DNA of 64,000 nt, taken from Paenibacillus nuruki (GTDB lineage: Bacteria; Bacillota; Bacilli; Paenibacillales; Paenibacillaceae). The notes beneath the pieces are model-generated. The model did no database searches. It was not told the DNA's origin and was given only the letters and a program-made list of their open reading frames with translations. A program made the translations under genes and the position numbers. The stretch covers positions 1 through 64,000 of the forward strand of contig NZ_MDER01000086.1 in assembly GCF_001721045.1 (NCBI RefSeq). Reading direction: 5' to 3'. The stretch's first letter is position 1, and every line of letters starts with the position of its first letter. Positions 53,013-61,956 of the stretch are shown here, piece after piece.

Positions 53013-54014
53013 TCACGACAACACTTCTATACTTCCACCATCTATGATCCGTACTCCGTCATTTTCGTACTTTGTCAAGTCACGCATTAATTGAAATAGT
53101 GCATGGTCTTTATGCTTCGCTTCAAGCATGACATCCAGATGAGAAGAAGTGCGTGCAGCGACTCTGAGAAAATCCAGTAAAGGGCCTGCTTCTACACCAT
53201 CTGCATGACTTCGACGATCGGTATCGCTTTTGGGACTAGACGCATGAATTTTGGGTGGTAAGTGTATACCATCAGGCACATCAGTACGTGCTAATGGAGA
53301 ATCCCATGTTTTGGCTACTTCTTCCCACCAATCGGAAGCTGGCTCTCCATGACAATTGACCATATGATGATGAATATCGAGCACCATCGGCAGACCGGTC
53401 TGCTGGGCTACTGCAAGCGTCTCGCCTGTGGTATAGGTTTTGTCATCATTTTCTAGCGTGAGACGGCACTGAATCTCTGCACTCAAGCGACCAAAATGTT
53501 CTACAAATCGTGCTGCCGATGTAGGCTTGTCTCCATAAGCTCCGCCAATATGGATATTGTTCTTTGAACGAGCATCCAGTCCCATGGCTTTGAGCATATT
53601 CACATGGTATTGCAGATCACGAATCGAAGAGATCAGTACTTCCGGTCTTGGCGTACTAAGTACCGTATAATGATCTGGATGAAACGATACTCGCAGATTA
53701 TGCTTACGCACATAGTCTCCGATCTCTGCAAAAGGTTCTGCCAACGCTTCAAACGGATTCCAATCGTGCAAATCAGTATGGGTCGCAAGCGGAATTAACT
53801 TGGATGAAAAACGGTACATCTGAATACCTTCAGCTACATTATGGCGTAACAAACGTAAGGTATTGTGTAAGTTAGTCGTAGCAATTTGTTCTAACAAACG
53901 CAAGCCTGCTTCACGATCAGGCAGTTTGCTGAATCTTGCCATTGTCATTGTTTTGGAAGGTGAAGAATCTGCGATTTCTAGTGACATCGCCACATATCCG
54001 AATCGTACAATCAT
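53013..54014 (-). CDS. uvsE: UV damage endonuclease UvsE
   Basis: A 333-residue TIM-barrel endonuclease. MIVRFGYVAMSLEIADSSPSKTMTMARFSKL is the family N terminus, and HPDHY, ENDDKTYT, DIHHHMVN and EAKHKD carry the metal-binding residues. It nicks DNA 5' to UV photoproducts. I start at ATG 54014 because homologues begin there; a TTG at 54023 sits very close to AGGAGG. It lies 44 bp upstream of the phosphatase gene, same strand. Confidence 0.93.
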   Translation of the reverse strand: MIVRFGYVAMSLEIADSSPSKTMTMARFSKLPDREAGLRLLEQIATTNLHNTLRLLRHNVAEGIQMYRFSSKLIPLATHTDLHDWNPFEALAEPFAEIGDYVRKHNLRVSFHPDHYTVLSTPRPEVLISSIRDLQYHVNMLKAMGLDARSKNNIHIGGAYGDKPTSAARFVEHFGRLSAEIQCRLTLENDDKTYTTGETLAVAQQTGLPMVLDIHHHMVNCHGEPASDWWEEVAKTWDSPLARTDVPDGIHLPPKIHASSPKSDTDRRSHADGVEAGPLLDFLRVAARTSSHLDVMLEAKHKDHALFQLMRDLTKYENDGVRIIDGGSIEVLS

Positions 54015-54106
54015 AGGGTTCAAGTGCCTCCTCTAGTGTGATGTCCAAGGTGTATACAGAAGAAAAGCATTCGATCTAGTATGATTCTGTATGTGTATGA
54101 TTAAAC

Positions 54107-54424
54107 CTATTCTTGCTCTCCGAAAAACATTTCATGTGCAAGATCGGTTTGTACTCTTGCTTCTTCTTCTGTTAATTTGCGAACCAATTCAAGTTCTACG
54201 GCGGTGACTTCACGACCTTGGAAGTTGATTTCAGCGATAGACGCTGTGATTTTGACGATGGCAATCGCTACGTTTTTGGGTGTATAGGCGATTACTTTTT
54301 GTCCAGTTGGATAGACGCGAAATCCGCTTTTGAGCATTTTGCCTTTGCCGTATTCAAGCAGTTCGAGTAGTTCTTGTTCGTTTTTGAACTTACATACGGA
54401 GTTAAATTCGGTTTGAAATCCCAT
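54107..54424 (-). CDS. Hypothetical protein, possibly DUF2584
   Basis: A 105-residue soluble protein beginning MGFQTEFNSVCKF with a segment SGFRVYPTGQKVIAYTP that recalls DUF2584, and an acidic C terminus with EEARVQTDLAHEMFFGEQE. Start at ATG 54424 with AAGGAG 8 nt upstream. Function unknown; the family assignment is tentative. The structured repeat element at 54459 lies just upstream. Confidence 0.68.
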   Translation of the reverse strand: MGFQTEFNSVCKFKNEQELLELLEYGKGKMLKSGFRVYPTGQKVIAYTPKNVAIAIVKITASIAEINFQGREVTAVELELVRKLTEEEARVQTDLAHEMFFGEQE

Positions 54425-54458
54425 GGTCATTGCTCCTTTCGAGTGGGCGGTGGTTGAG

Positions 54459-54580
54459 GTGAGGTACGGACGCTTCGGGGATAGGATGTTATTGCCGTCG
54501 CATTTAAGCTTCCGAAGTAGCTTTCAATGAAAGCTTGTAGCTCTTTCAGAACATTCTATCCCCTCCGCTAGAGGTACCTA
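54459..54580. repeat. Large structured intergenic repeat element, copy B
   Basis: Inverted ends: GTGAGGTAC (54459-54467) with GGTACCTAC (54573-54581), then GGGGATAGGATGTT (54477-54490) with AACATTCTATCCCC (54550-54563, one mismatch). Inside is the hairpin AGCTTTC-AAT-GAAAGCT (54519-54535). The motif GCTCTTTCAGAA (54540-54551) sits just at the start of the right arm, as in the copy at 45394, and both end in CGCT...GAGGTAC. It lies between the ddl gene and the small gene at 54107; it has no coding capacity. Confidence 0.75.
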
Positions 54581-54675
54581 CACTTTTTCCACGCGGTTTA
54601 GTACATTTAATACCTTAAAAAAACCTTAGAGATGGGATGAATTTAGTTTATTTTAGAATCATTGATGGTTGCTTA

Positions 54676-55767
54676 CTATTCTCTTCCGTATTTCAGTTCA
54701 TGGCGTTGGTTATAGCGATCTATACCTAGTGTGATCAGTTGATCCAATAGGTCTGGATAGGCTGTACCGGTTTCGCGCCATAGTAGTGGATACATGCTAA
54801 AAGCAGTGAATCCTGGCATGGTGTTGACTTCGTTGATAAAGATTTCGCCATCGCTACGGCGAACAAAGAAGTCGGCACGACATAGACCGTTTCCGTCGAT
54901 AGCACGGAATGCACGGATAGCGAATTCACGTAGGTTTTCGGCAAGTTCGCTGTCGATTTCAGCAGGGATGACCATTTTGGATGTACCGTCGATGTATTTA
55001 GCATCGTAGTCATAGTAATCGCTAGTGGATACGACTTCGCCGGGAACAGAAGCTTGTGGCAATTCGTTACCGAGTACGCCGACTTCAATTTCACGTCCAT
55101 CTACAGCTTCTTCGACGATCACTTTAAGATCGTAACGTAAAGCATAGTCAACTGCTTTTTCCAGTTCATTACGGTCTTTAGCTTTGGAAATACCTACACT
55201 TGATCCGAGGTTAGCTGGTTTGACGAAGCACGGGTAGCCAAGATTGGTTTCGATCGTTGTCAAAATGTCATATTGTTGCGTTTCCCACTCTTTTGCAATA
55301 AACGTTTCGTATTTACACTGTGGTAAATGAGCTTGAGCGAATAGCTTTTTCATAATCGCTTTATCCATACCTGTTGCAGAAGCAATTACGCCTGCACCAA
55401 CATAAGGCATATCCATCATTTCAAAAAGACCTTGAATAGTACCATCTTCACCATATGTACCATGGAGGAGTGGGAACAATACATCGATTTCGCTAGTTTG
55501 GCCGCTTAATTTTTTCCAAAGGATGCTCATCGCTTGTGAAGTGGCTTCTGCACCACCATCGATCTGTAAATCACTCAATTGGCTAGGCGCACCATGATAC
55601 ACTTCGCCCATATTCCAGCGTCCTTGTGGATCGATATAGATAGGCACTACATTATATTTGTTATAATCAATCGCATTTAAAACAGAAAATCCAGTCTGTA
55701 AAGAAACTTCGTGTTCTCCAGATTTACCACCGTAAATCAAACCTACTGTTAATTTTGTTGCTGTCAT
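54676..55767 (-). CDS. ddl: D-alanine--D-alanine ligase
   Basis: A 363-residue ATP-grasp ligase making D-Ala-D-Ala for peptidoglycan. GGKSGEHEVSLQTG at the N terminus, LLHGTYGEDGTIQGLFEM, the ATP-grasp loop KPANLGSSVGISKA, and EVNTMPGFTAFSMYPLLW are diagnostic. ATG 55767 has GGGGG 7 nt upstream; the longer frame to 55881 has no such signal. It is cytosolic and essential in most bacteria. It is monocistronic or follows the chorismate mutase gene with a 130-bp gap. Confidence 0.97.
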   Translation of the reverse strand: MTATKLTVGLIYGGKSGEHEVSLQTGFSVLNAIDYNKYNVVPIYIDPQGRWNMGEVYHGAPSQLSDLQIDGGAEATSQAMSILWKKLSGQTSEIDVLFPLLHGTYGEDGTIQGLFEMMDMPYVGAGVIASATGMDKAIMKKLFAQAHLPQCKYETFIAKEWETQQYDILTTIETNLGYPCFVKPANLGSSVGISKAKDRNELEKAVDYALRYDLKVIVEEAVDGREIEVGVLGNELPQASVPGEVVSTSDYYDYDAKYIDGTSKMVIPAEIDSELAENLREFAIRAFRAIDGNGLCRADFFVRRSDGEIFINEVNTMPGFTAFSMYPLLWRETGTAYPDLLDQLITLGIDRYNQRHELKYGRE

Positions 55768-55896
55768 TTCAGAACCCCCGTTAGTCATTGTACATATGAA
55801 AGCATGTGAATAAATGCTATTGTAAATGATCGTTATTATATAACCTGTATTCAGTATAAAGCTTGTAGAAAAACACTGCAAAAAAACTTTGTATGC

Positions 55897-56196
55897 TTAT
55901 CTATTACTTGGATTGATTCGCTCATGTTCTTGTAGTTCATCTTCAATAAAACCGGCAATCATTGCTCGGTAGACCTTTTCTGCAATCGATGGATTTAATG
56001 CGTGTTCTACAGCCAGCTGACGAACTTTATGGATCACTGATTCAACTCTTGCGGGTGCTTTTACAGCATCTTTATCTTTTTTAAAAGCGGCTGCTTGCCT
56101 TACATACTGACTCCGTTCACTTAACAATTGAATGATGTGTTGATCCAATTGATCGATACGTTCCCTTACCTCATCTAAATTCTGACAATCTCTCAT
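55897..56196 (-). CDS. AroQ-type chorismate mutase (stand-alone)
   Basis: A 99-residue helical protein with the chorismate mutase type II pattern (VRERIDQLDQHIIQLLSERSQYVRQAAAFKKDKDAVKAPARVESVIHKVRQLA). The conserved Arg of helix 1, Lys of FKK and the Arg/Glu of helix 2 are present. It may be a prephenate-forming mutase; an isochorismate-pyruvate lyase of the same fold is possible. It is outside any aromatic amino-acid operon. Confidence 0.87.
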   Translation of the reverse strand: MRDCQNLDEVRERIDQLDQHIIQLLSERSQYVRQAAAFKKDKDAVKAPARVESVIHKVRQLAVEHALNPSIAEKVYRAMIAGFIEDELQEHERINPSNR

Positions 56197-56300
56197 CTCT
56201 GCTCATCTCCTCTATTATCCTCTAGCTAAATCATTTCTAAATCTTGTTTCGTACTATTATAAATGTCTTCCTTATATTACCCAATACAAAATCAACAAAA

Positions 56301-56327
56301 AAGGCAACTGGACGATCCAGTTGCCTT
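56301..56327 (-). terminator. Mannanase gene terminator
   Basis: AAGGCAACTGG and CCAGTTGCCTT form an 11-bp stem with a 5-nt loop; on the minus strand a T6 run follows (TTTTTTGTTG). Confidence 0.93.
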
Positions 56328-56353
56328 CTTGTGATTCGCTATTACATATCGTT

Positions 56354-57328
56354 TTATTGATAAATTCCAGCTTTTTTCGAAGTCGCTTTGATACCATTCG
56401 GATCATTAACAACTACATTACCAGCACTTGTTAAGCTACCTGCGGGTCCATTGTTCAGATCAAGGTAAGATAGATCAGAGCTATTACCGTACCATGACCA
56501 TGCTAACCAACCGACTCCTTTTTGTTGACCGTATTTCATAATGGCATACTCATCCACATCTTCACCTTGATGGTATCCACCAAATTCACCGATGATTAGA
56601 GCCAGACCTTTATTGAGTACATTTTCCATATTTGCTTTGACTGTTGCATCGTCTTTACCTGCATATTGATACATATGGATCGAGAATACCGTATTCTTTT
56701 TAGAATCGGCTGCCAATACGGCTTGTCCATAATCTACGATGGATTGTGGATATTGTCCCCAACCAGCAGCATCAACGATGAGTGTATGATTGAGTCCAGC
56801 ATTTCTTAATTTAGGAATAGCTTGCTTGTAGCCATTCGCCCAACCTTCACTATTCCATGAACCGTACCATTCGTTGGCAATATTGATAATGACTCGATCT
56901 TCTTTGCCGACTAGCGCATCTTTGATACTGATCCAGTAGTTCACAGCATTATTTAATTTGGCTACATCATCACTACCTGTCGCATCATGCACTTCCAAAA
57001 CAGCGATCATTTTATATTGATTGACCAAAGCCAGAATATTTTTAACTGAGTTGATATCATCTTTGGTGTACTGTGTTCCATCGGATAATACAATACGTAC
57101 TGTATTGGCACCTGTTTTGGCGATGGCTGGAATAGCAGCATTCAGATCGTTTTTAAACCAGGTGTGAGAATGATTGACCCCTCTCATCACAAAAGGCTTG
57201 CCTGTTGAATCATACAATTTGGTACCGCTTACATAAAATCCGGTAGCAGCAGATGATTTCGATACCCCTATCGTTACAACAACCAACATCATTGCCAATA
57301 CCACCATCAAGCTTTTTCTCAACAACAT
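56354..57328 (-). CDS. Secreted GH5 endo-beta-1,4-mannanase (GH5_8-like)
   Basis: A 324-residue secreted glycoside hydrolase. Signal peptide about residues 1-28, then a single GH5 barrel with VMRGVNHSHTWF, ANTVRIVLSDG, the acid/base Glu in INIANEWYGSW and the nucleophile Glu in IIGEFGGYHQG. The sequence resembles bacterial subfamily 8 mannanases; a cellulase is less likely. There is no carbohydrate-binding module. It adds plant mannan to the polysaccharides this region attacks. Confidence 0.92.
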   Translation of the reverse strand: MLLRKSLMVVLAMMLVVVTIGVSKSSAATGFYVSGTKLYDSTGKPFVMRGVNHSHTWFKNDLNAAIPAIAKTGANTVRIVLSDGTQYTKDDINSVKNILALVNQYKMIAVLEVHDATGSDDVAKLNNAVNYWISIKDALVGKEDRVIINIANEWYGSWNSEGWANGYKQAIPKLRNAGLNHTLIVDAAGWGQYPQSIVDYGQAVLAADSKKNTVFSIHMYQYAGKDDATVKANMENVLNKGLALIIGEFGGYHQGEDVDEYAIMKYGQQKGVGWLAWSWYGNSSDLSYLDLNNGPAGSLTSAGNVVVNDPNGIKATSKKAGIYQ

Positions 57329-57729
57329 ATTATTCCTCCTCTGCTATTTTGAAAATAAGCTGTCTTCCGACTGTCCCCTGTAAATTATCACCAAACGTAT
57401 TAAATTACAATATTTGTTTTAATTGTAATTATTCAATTAGGTGATGAATATGGCATTAATCTAATAGAGCGACTAATGAGTATAATTTAAAAGAAGTATA
57501 TAATTTATTTTAATCCTTTTTCATAAAGGTATTTAAAATAAAAATATAACTATATAGAAGTAAAATGATCGTATAAAGTAACTCAATATGTTTATATGAG
57601 TGATCTCATTTTTGTTATCTATATTCATAGCTATATTTGCACCTGATATGATATTTTCGGCTTAATTAGTCCAGTTACATCAAGTCATTTTCAAGATTGT
57701 CATCTTAACAAATTTCTTCCAAAAACATC
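57329..57729. other. AT-rich intergenic stretch without recognised genes
   Basis: About 400 bp of AT-rich DNA between the mannanase start and the aconitase promoter. It contains the mannanase ribosome binding site (AGGAGGAAT next to 57328). I saw no cre consensus, gene, hairpin or repeat worth naming. Confidence 0.6.
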
Positions 57730-57758
57730 TTTACTACCTCCCATGTAAACGGTATACT
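57730..57758 (+). promoter_or_regulatory. Aconitase sigma-A promoter with cre-like overlap
   Basis: TTTACT (57730-57735), 17-nt spacer, TATACT (57753-57758). TGTAAACGGTATAC (57744-57757) overlaps the -10 and matches 12 of 14 core positions of a CcpA cre site. The transcript would start near 57765 and have a leader of about 240 nt. Confidence 0.7.
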
Positions 57759-57786
57759 TAATACAAGAATTACTTTTTGAAATTGT

Positions 57787-57803
57787 GTTTCACTGTGTGA
57801 AAC
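57787..57803. promoter_or_regulatory. IclR-type operator upstream of acnA
   Basis: GTTTCA-CTGTG-TGAAAC, a palindrome about 22-38 nt downstream of the predicted acnA start site. The same GTTTCA-N5-TGAAAC occurs just downstream of the promoter of the iclR gene (61744-61760). Position suggests a roadblock-type repressor site. Confidence 0.65.
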
Positions 57804-58003
57804 TATAAACATTTTTATCGTTCTCCATTTTGAATAATTCGATTTTAGTTGCTTAATAGTATAGAATAGTAATGAATTGAACCGTTTTCATTTCTAATTT
57901 TATCCAGCAAGCGTTTGAAGATCATTTGCCAAAATGTTGAGGATTTTTCCCTGTAACGCAAAATCCAAAAAGTAAGCCGTATTTTATTTGAGGAGGGGCA
58001 TCT

Positions 58004-60733
58004 ATGTCACCAAAAGATTCATTTTCTGTTGGCCGAGAACTGAAAGTGAGAGACCAGTCTTACCGTTATTACAGCCTTAATGCTTTAGCTGAAAAAGGTT
58101 ATGAACACATTTCCAAACTTCCTTTCTCTATTCGTGTGCTACTTGAAGCCGCTGTTCGTCAATATGATGGACGTGCGATTACTGAAGAGCATGTGAAGCA
58201 ACTTGCGAACTGGAGTGAAGGTCGCGAAGAGAAAGAGATTCCATTTATTCCTGCACGTATCGTACTTCAGGATTTCACCGGTGTACCTGTAGTTGTTGAT
58301 TTAGCCGCTATGCGTGATTTTGTTAAAAAATCAGGTGGCGACCCTAAACAGATCAATCCGCTAGTACCGGTTGACCTTGTTATTGACCACTCCGTTATGG
58401 TAGACGCATTCGGTACGCCTGATGCACTTGAATATAATATGAATATTGAATTTGAACGTAATGAAGAGCGTTACCGCTTCTTGCGTTGGGCACAAACAGC
58501 ATTTGATAACTTCCGTGCTGTTCCACCAGCTACAGGTATTGTTCACCAAGTAAACTTAGAGTATCTTGCTTCTGTAGCAGCAACGCGTACTGTTGATGGC
58601 GAATTGCAAGTATTCCCTGATTCCCTAGTGGGTACAGATTCACATACTACAATGATCAACGGTCTAGGTGTTGTTGGTTGGGGTGTTGGTGGTATTGAAG
58701 CTGAAGCAGGTATGCTTGGACAACCGCTATACTTCGTTATGCCTGAAGTAGTTGGTTTCAAATTAACAGGTAGCTTGAGCGAAGGCGCAACAGCAACAGA
58801 TTTGGCGCTTACTGTTACTCAAATGCTTCGTAAAAAAGGCGTTGTTGGTAAATTCGTAGAATTCTACGGTCCAGGTCTAAGCAATATCAGTCTTGCTGAC
58901 CGTGCAACTGTAGCTAACATGGCTCCTGAGTACGGTGCTACTATTGGTTTCTTCCCTGTTGATGATGAGACTTTGTTCTATCTTCGCAACACAGGACGTG
59001 CTGATGAGCAAGTAGAATTGGTTGAAGCATATTACAAAGCACAAAACATGTTCCGCACAGCCGAAACACCTGATCCAGTATTCTCAGATACGATTGAATT
59101 GGATCTAGCTTCTGTTGTACCAAGTCTTGCAGGACCTAAACGTCCACAGGATCGCATCGAATTGACTAATATGCAATCTAGCTACCGTAGTGCTGTTCGT
59201 ACTCCTGTAGAAGCAGGCGGTTACGGATTGTCTGATGAGAAGATCGCTGAGAAAATCACAGTGAGTCATCCAAACGGTAAAACAACTCAAATGGGTGCTG
59301 GTGCAGTTGTTATTGCAGCAATCACCAGTTGTACGAATACATCTAACCCTAGCGTTATGCTTGGTGCTGGATTACTTGCACAAAAAGCAGTAGCTCGTGG
59401 ATTGAAAGTGCCTAGTTATGTAAAAACAAGCTTAACTCCAGGTTCCTTGATCGTTACTGAATATCTGGCAAAAGCAGGCGTAGACAAAGATTTAGAAGCT
59501 CTTGGTTTCTATCTTGCAGGCTACGGTTGTGCAACATGTATCGGTAACTCCGGTCCATTGCCAGACGAAGTAGGACAAGCGATTGCAGATAACGATCTAA
59601 CAGTTGCTTCTGTATTGTCAGGTAACCGTAACTTTGAAGGACGGATTCATGCTCAGGTGAAAATGAACTATCTAGCATCTCCTCCACTGGTTGTGGCTTA
59701 TGCTCTTGCAGGAACAGTTGATATCGATCTACAAAACGATCCTATCGGTTATGATCCTACAGGTGAAGCTGTATACTTGAAAGATATCTGGCCTACAGCG
59801 AAAGAAATTCGCGATGCGATCGGCTTATCCATTTCTCCAGAAATGTTCCGTAGCCGTTATGAGCATGTATTTACAGCGAACAAACGTTGGAATGAAATTC
59901 CTGTACCAGAAGGCGAATTGTATGAGTGGGATGACAAATCAACTTATATCCAAAATCCGCCATTCTTTGAAAAACTGGCTGATGGTATGAAAGATATCGA
60001 AGATATTCGTAGCGCACGCGTGCTTGCACTACTTGGCGATTCGGTAACAACCGATCATATCTCACCAGCAGGTAATATTTCTCCTTCTTCACCAGCAGGC
60101 GAATACTTGAAAGAAAACGGTGTAGAGCGCAAAGATTTCAACTCTTATGGTTCCCGTCGTGGTAATCACCAAGTGATGATGCGCGGTACGTTCGCAAATA
60201 TCCGTATTCGTAATCAGGTGGCTCCAGGTACAGAAGGTGGCGTAACTACTTACCTTCCTACCAATGAAGTCATGTCGATCTATGATGCATCGATGCGTTA
60301 TCAAGAAGAAGGTCAGAACTTGATCGTTATCGCAGGTAAAGAATATGGTACAGGTAGTTCCCGTGACTGGGCTGCTAAAGGTACATTCTTGCTAGGCGTT
60401 AAAGCTGTTATCGCTGAAAGCTTTGAACGTATTCACCGTAGTAACTTGGTAGGTATGGGCGTATTGCCACTACAATTCCAAGAAGGTTACGGTTGGAGCA
60501 GTATGGGACTTAAAGGTACTGAGACTTTTGATATCATTGGTTTGAGCAACGATGTTAAACCAGGTGAACAAGTTACGGTCAAAGGTACTCGTGAAGACGG
60601 TACAACATTTGAATTCCAAGTAACAGCTCGTCTGGATAGTGCTGTTGATGTCGATTACTACCATAACAGTGGTATCTTGCAAACTGTACTTCGTCAAATG
60701 ATGCAAAACACTAATAAAGGTGAAACGGTATAA
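58004..60733 (+). CDS. acnA: Aconitate hydratase AcnA
   Basis: A 909-residue aconitase, TCA-cycle enzyme isomerising citrate and isocitrate through a 4Fe-4S cluster. Cluster ligands lie in [13 protein letters not shown] (first Cys) and [14 protein letters not shown] (two Cys). Other hallmarks: [49 protein letters not shown] and [17 protein letters not shown]. Length is typical of the AcnA/IRP class, which can also bind RNA when the cluster is lost. GGAGGGG precedes the ATG. It ends in a strong terminator and faces the iclR gene. Confidence 0.98.
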   Translation: MSPKDSFSVGRELKVRDQSYRYYSLNALAEKGYEHISKLPFSIRVLLEAAVRQYDGRAITEEHVKQLANWSEGREEKEIPFIPARIVLQDFTGVPVVVDLAAMRDFVKKSGGDPKQINPLVPVDLVIDHSVMVDAFGTPDALEYNMNIEFERNEERYRFLRWAQTAFDNFRAVPPATGIVHQVNLEYLASVAATRTVDGELQVFPDSLVGTDSHTTMINGLGVVGWGVGGIEAEAGMLGQPLYFVMPEVVGFKLTGSLSEGATATDLALTVTQMLRKKGVVGKFVEFYGPGLSNISLADRATVANMAPEYGATIGFFPVDDETLFYLRNTGRADEQVELVEAYYKAQNMFRTAETPDPVFSDTIELDLASVVPSLAGPKRPQDRIELTNMQSSYRSAVRTPVEAGGYGLSDEKIAEKITVSHPNGKTTQMGAGAVVIAAITSCTNTSNPSVMLGAGLLAQKAVARGLKVPSYVKTSLTPGSLIVTEYLAKAGVDKDLEALGFYLAGYGCATCIGNSGPLPDEVGQAIADNDLTVASVLSGNRNFEGRIHAQVKMNYLASPPLVVAYALAGTVDIDLQNDPIGYDPTGEAVYLKDIWPTAKEIRDAIGLSISPEMFRSRYEHVFTANKRWNEIPVPEGELYEWDDKSTYIQNPPFFEKLADGMKDIEDIRSARVLALLGDSVTTDHISPAGNISPSSPAGEYLKENGVERKDFNSYGSRRGNHQVMMRGTFANIRIRNQVAPGTEGGVTTYLPTNEVMSIYDASMRYQEEGQNLIVIAGKEYGTGSSRDWAAKGTFLLGVKAVIAESFERIHRSNLVGMGVLPLQFQEGYGWSSMGLKGTETFDIIGLSNDVKPGEQVTVKGTREDGTTFEFQVTARLDSAVDVDYYHNSGILQTVLRQMMQNTNKGETV

Positions 60734-60767
60734 TTTATCCTTCGTTTCGCTTTTCAAAGTATACATT

Positions 60768-60807
60768 ACCAAAAAAAGGCTTCCTTAATCGGGAGCCTTT
60801 TTTGGTA
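60768..60807 (+). terminator. acnA terminator
   Basis: ACCAAAAAAAGGCTTCC pairs with GGGAGCCTTTTTTGGT, a stem with A/T-rich ends followed by TATAC; it lies 35 bp after the acnA stop. Confidence 0.9.
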
Positions 60808-60813
60808 TACAAA

Positions 60814-60850
60814 AACAGCGAACTTCCTAACGCTTAGGAGATTCGCTGTT
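60814..60850 (-). terminator. iclR terminator
   Basis: AACAGCGAA (60814-60822) pairs with TTCGCTGTT (60842-60850), with TTCCTAA/TTAGGA inside; on the minus strand it is followed by TTTTTG. It lies about 95 nt after the iclR stop codon and next to the acnA terminator. Confidence 0.85.
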
Positions 60851-60944
60851 CGTTATATTGCCTTTATGATGATGAACTCTACTTTATCTATCTTGTTACT
60901 ATATAGTCACGCAATTATCAGAGTAATCGTAGCATTATTAACTA

Positions 60945-61688
60945 TCAACGCAGTTTAAAGCCCATCTCTTGCGCCGCTTGAATCAATACTGGCGCATATT
61001 CATGCAGTTTATCCATCGACAATCGACTGACAGGCCCTGAAAGAGATAGCGAAGCTCGTAATGCTCCTGTTCGATCAAAAATCGGTACAGCAACCGCTGC
61101 GGCTCCCGGTTCACGCTCTTCATAACTGGTTGAATACCCGTTACGCTGCACTTCTGCAAGCTGTTGACGATAATGCTCAACATCTACGGTAAGCGGCCAA
61201 TCTGGACTATTTAACAGTTCTTCTTGCTGTTCACTACTGGAAAAAGCGACTAACACTTTACTGGATGCTCCTACTGTCAAAGGCAACCGTGCTCCTACTG
61301 GTGCAACACGTCGTACCGCCTGATTACTTTGCACTGCTTGAATCCGTAAGCGCTCGTCTCCATCTCGCAAATACAGGCTGATCGTTTCGCCCAGCTGTTC
61401 ACGCAATTCTTCCATATCTGCAAGCAATAACAACGCAGGATCATCGTTTTGTGATAGGTGAGTCGATAACTCCCAGATTTTGATCCCTAGACGGTATTTA
61501 TCTGTACTGCTATTGCGAATGACAAAGCCTTTTTCTTCTAACGTAGCTAATAAACGATGTACCGTACTTTTGTGTAATCCAATTTCCGTAGCAATCTCGG
61601 TGAGTCCAAGATCGCTCGTTCGGGTAAAACACAGTAATATGTCTAACGCACGTTCTACTGCTCGTACAGTCAACTTGCGATCTTCCAT
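60945..61688 (-). CDS. IclR-family transcriptional regulator
   Basis: A 247-residue regulator. Residues about 8-65 are the IclR winged helix (RALDILLCFTRTSDLGLTEIATEIGLHKSTVHRLLATLEEKGFVIRN); the C-terminal effector domain includes GARLPLTVGASSKVLVAF and the ERE-type YEEREPGAAAVAVPIFDRTG. Effectors of the family are small organic acids or aromatics. The ATG is preceded by GGAGG. It is convergent with acnA. Identical operator-like sites lie upstream of acnA and of this gene, so it probably represses both. Confidence 0.93.
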   Translation of the reverse strand: MEDRKLTVRAVERALDILLCFTRTSDLGLTEIATEIGLHKSTVHRLLATLEEKGFVIRNSSTDKYRLGIKIWELSTHLSQNDDPALLLLADMEELREQLGETISLYLRDGDERLRIQAVQSNQAVRRVAPVGARLPLTVGASSKVLVAFSSSEQQEELLNSPDWPLTVDVEHYRQQLAEVQRNGYSTSYEEREPGAAAVAVPIFDRTGALRASLSLSGPVSRLSMDKLHEYAPVLIQAAQEMGFKLR

Positions 61689-61743
61689 TGTTGTCGCCTC
61701 CGCATTTGAATCTGTTTACAACGAATACTGTCTATTTTTGTAA

Positions 61744-61760
61744 GTTTCACTCAATGAAAC
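61744..61760. promoter_or_regulatory. IclR-type operator upstream of iclR
   Basis: GTTTCA-CTCAA-TGAAAC inside a 21-bp palindrome (61742-61762). It begins only a few nucleotides downstream of the predicted iclR start site, fitting autorepression. Confidence 0.7.
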
Positions 61761-61772
61761 TTGGTTACATAA

Positions 61773-61801
61773 ATTATATCGAAGCTAGCTCTAATCGTAA
61801 A
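61773..61801 (-). promoter_or_regulatory. iclR sigma-A promoter
   Basis: TTTACG (61796-61801), 17-nt spacer, TATAAT (61773-61778) on the minus strand. Predicted start near 61766. The palindromic operator follows at once. The rest of 61802-61956 shows nothing notable. Confidence 0.8.
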
Positions 61802-61956
61802 GAGAAATACGTCGATAATAAGGAAGAAGACGATCATCTAACATTGACTTTGCTGAACTAGACTTTTACCATAAGTAGATATTGTCGAATCAAATCGGTT
61901 AACGCAACAATGAAGATGAGATACAACTACAAACTTTTAATTCTAGGAGGGGCAAG

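Noticed and set aside
57481-57600. AT-rich stretch upstream of the mannanase gene as a replication origin or AT-rich binding region.
   Set aside because: No iterons, DnaA-box cluster or replication genes nearby.
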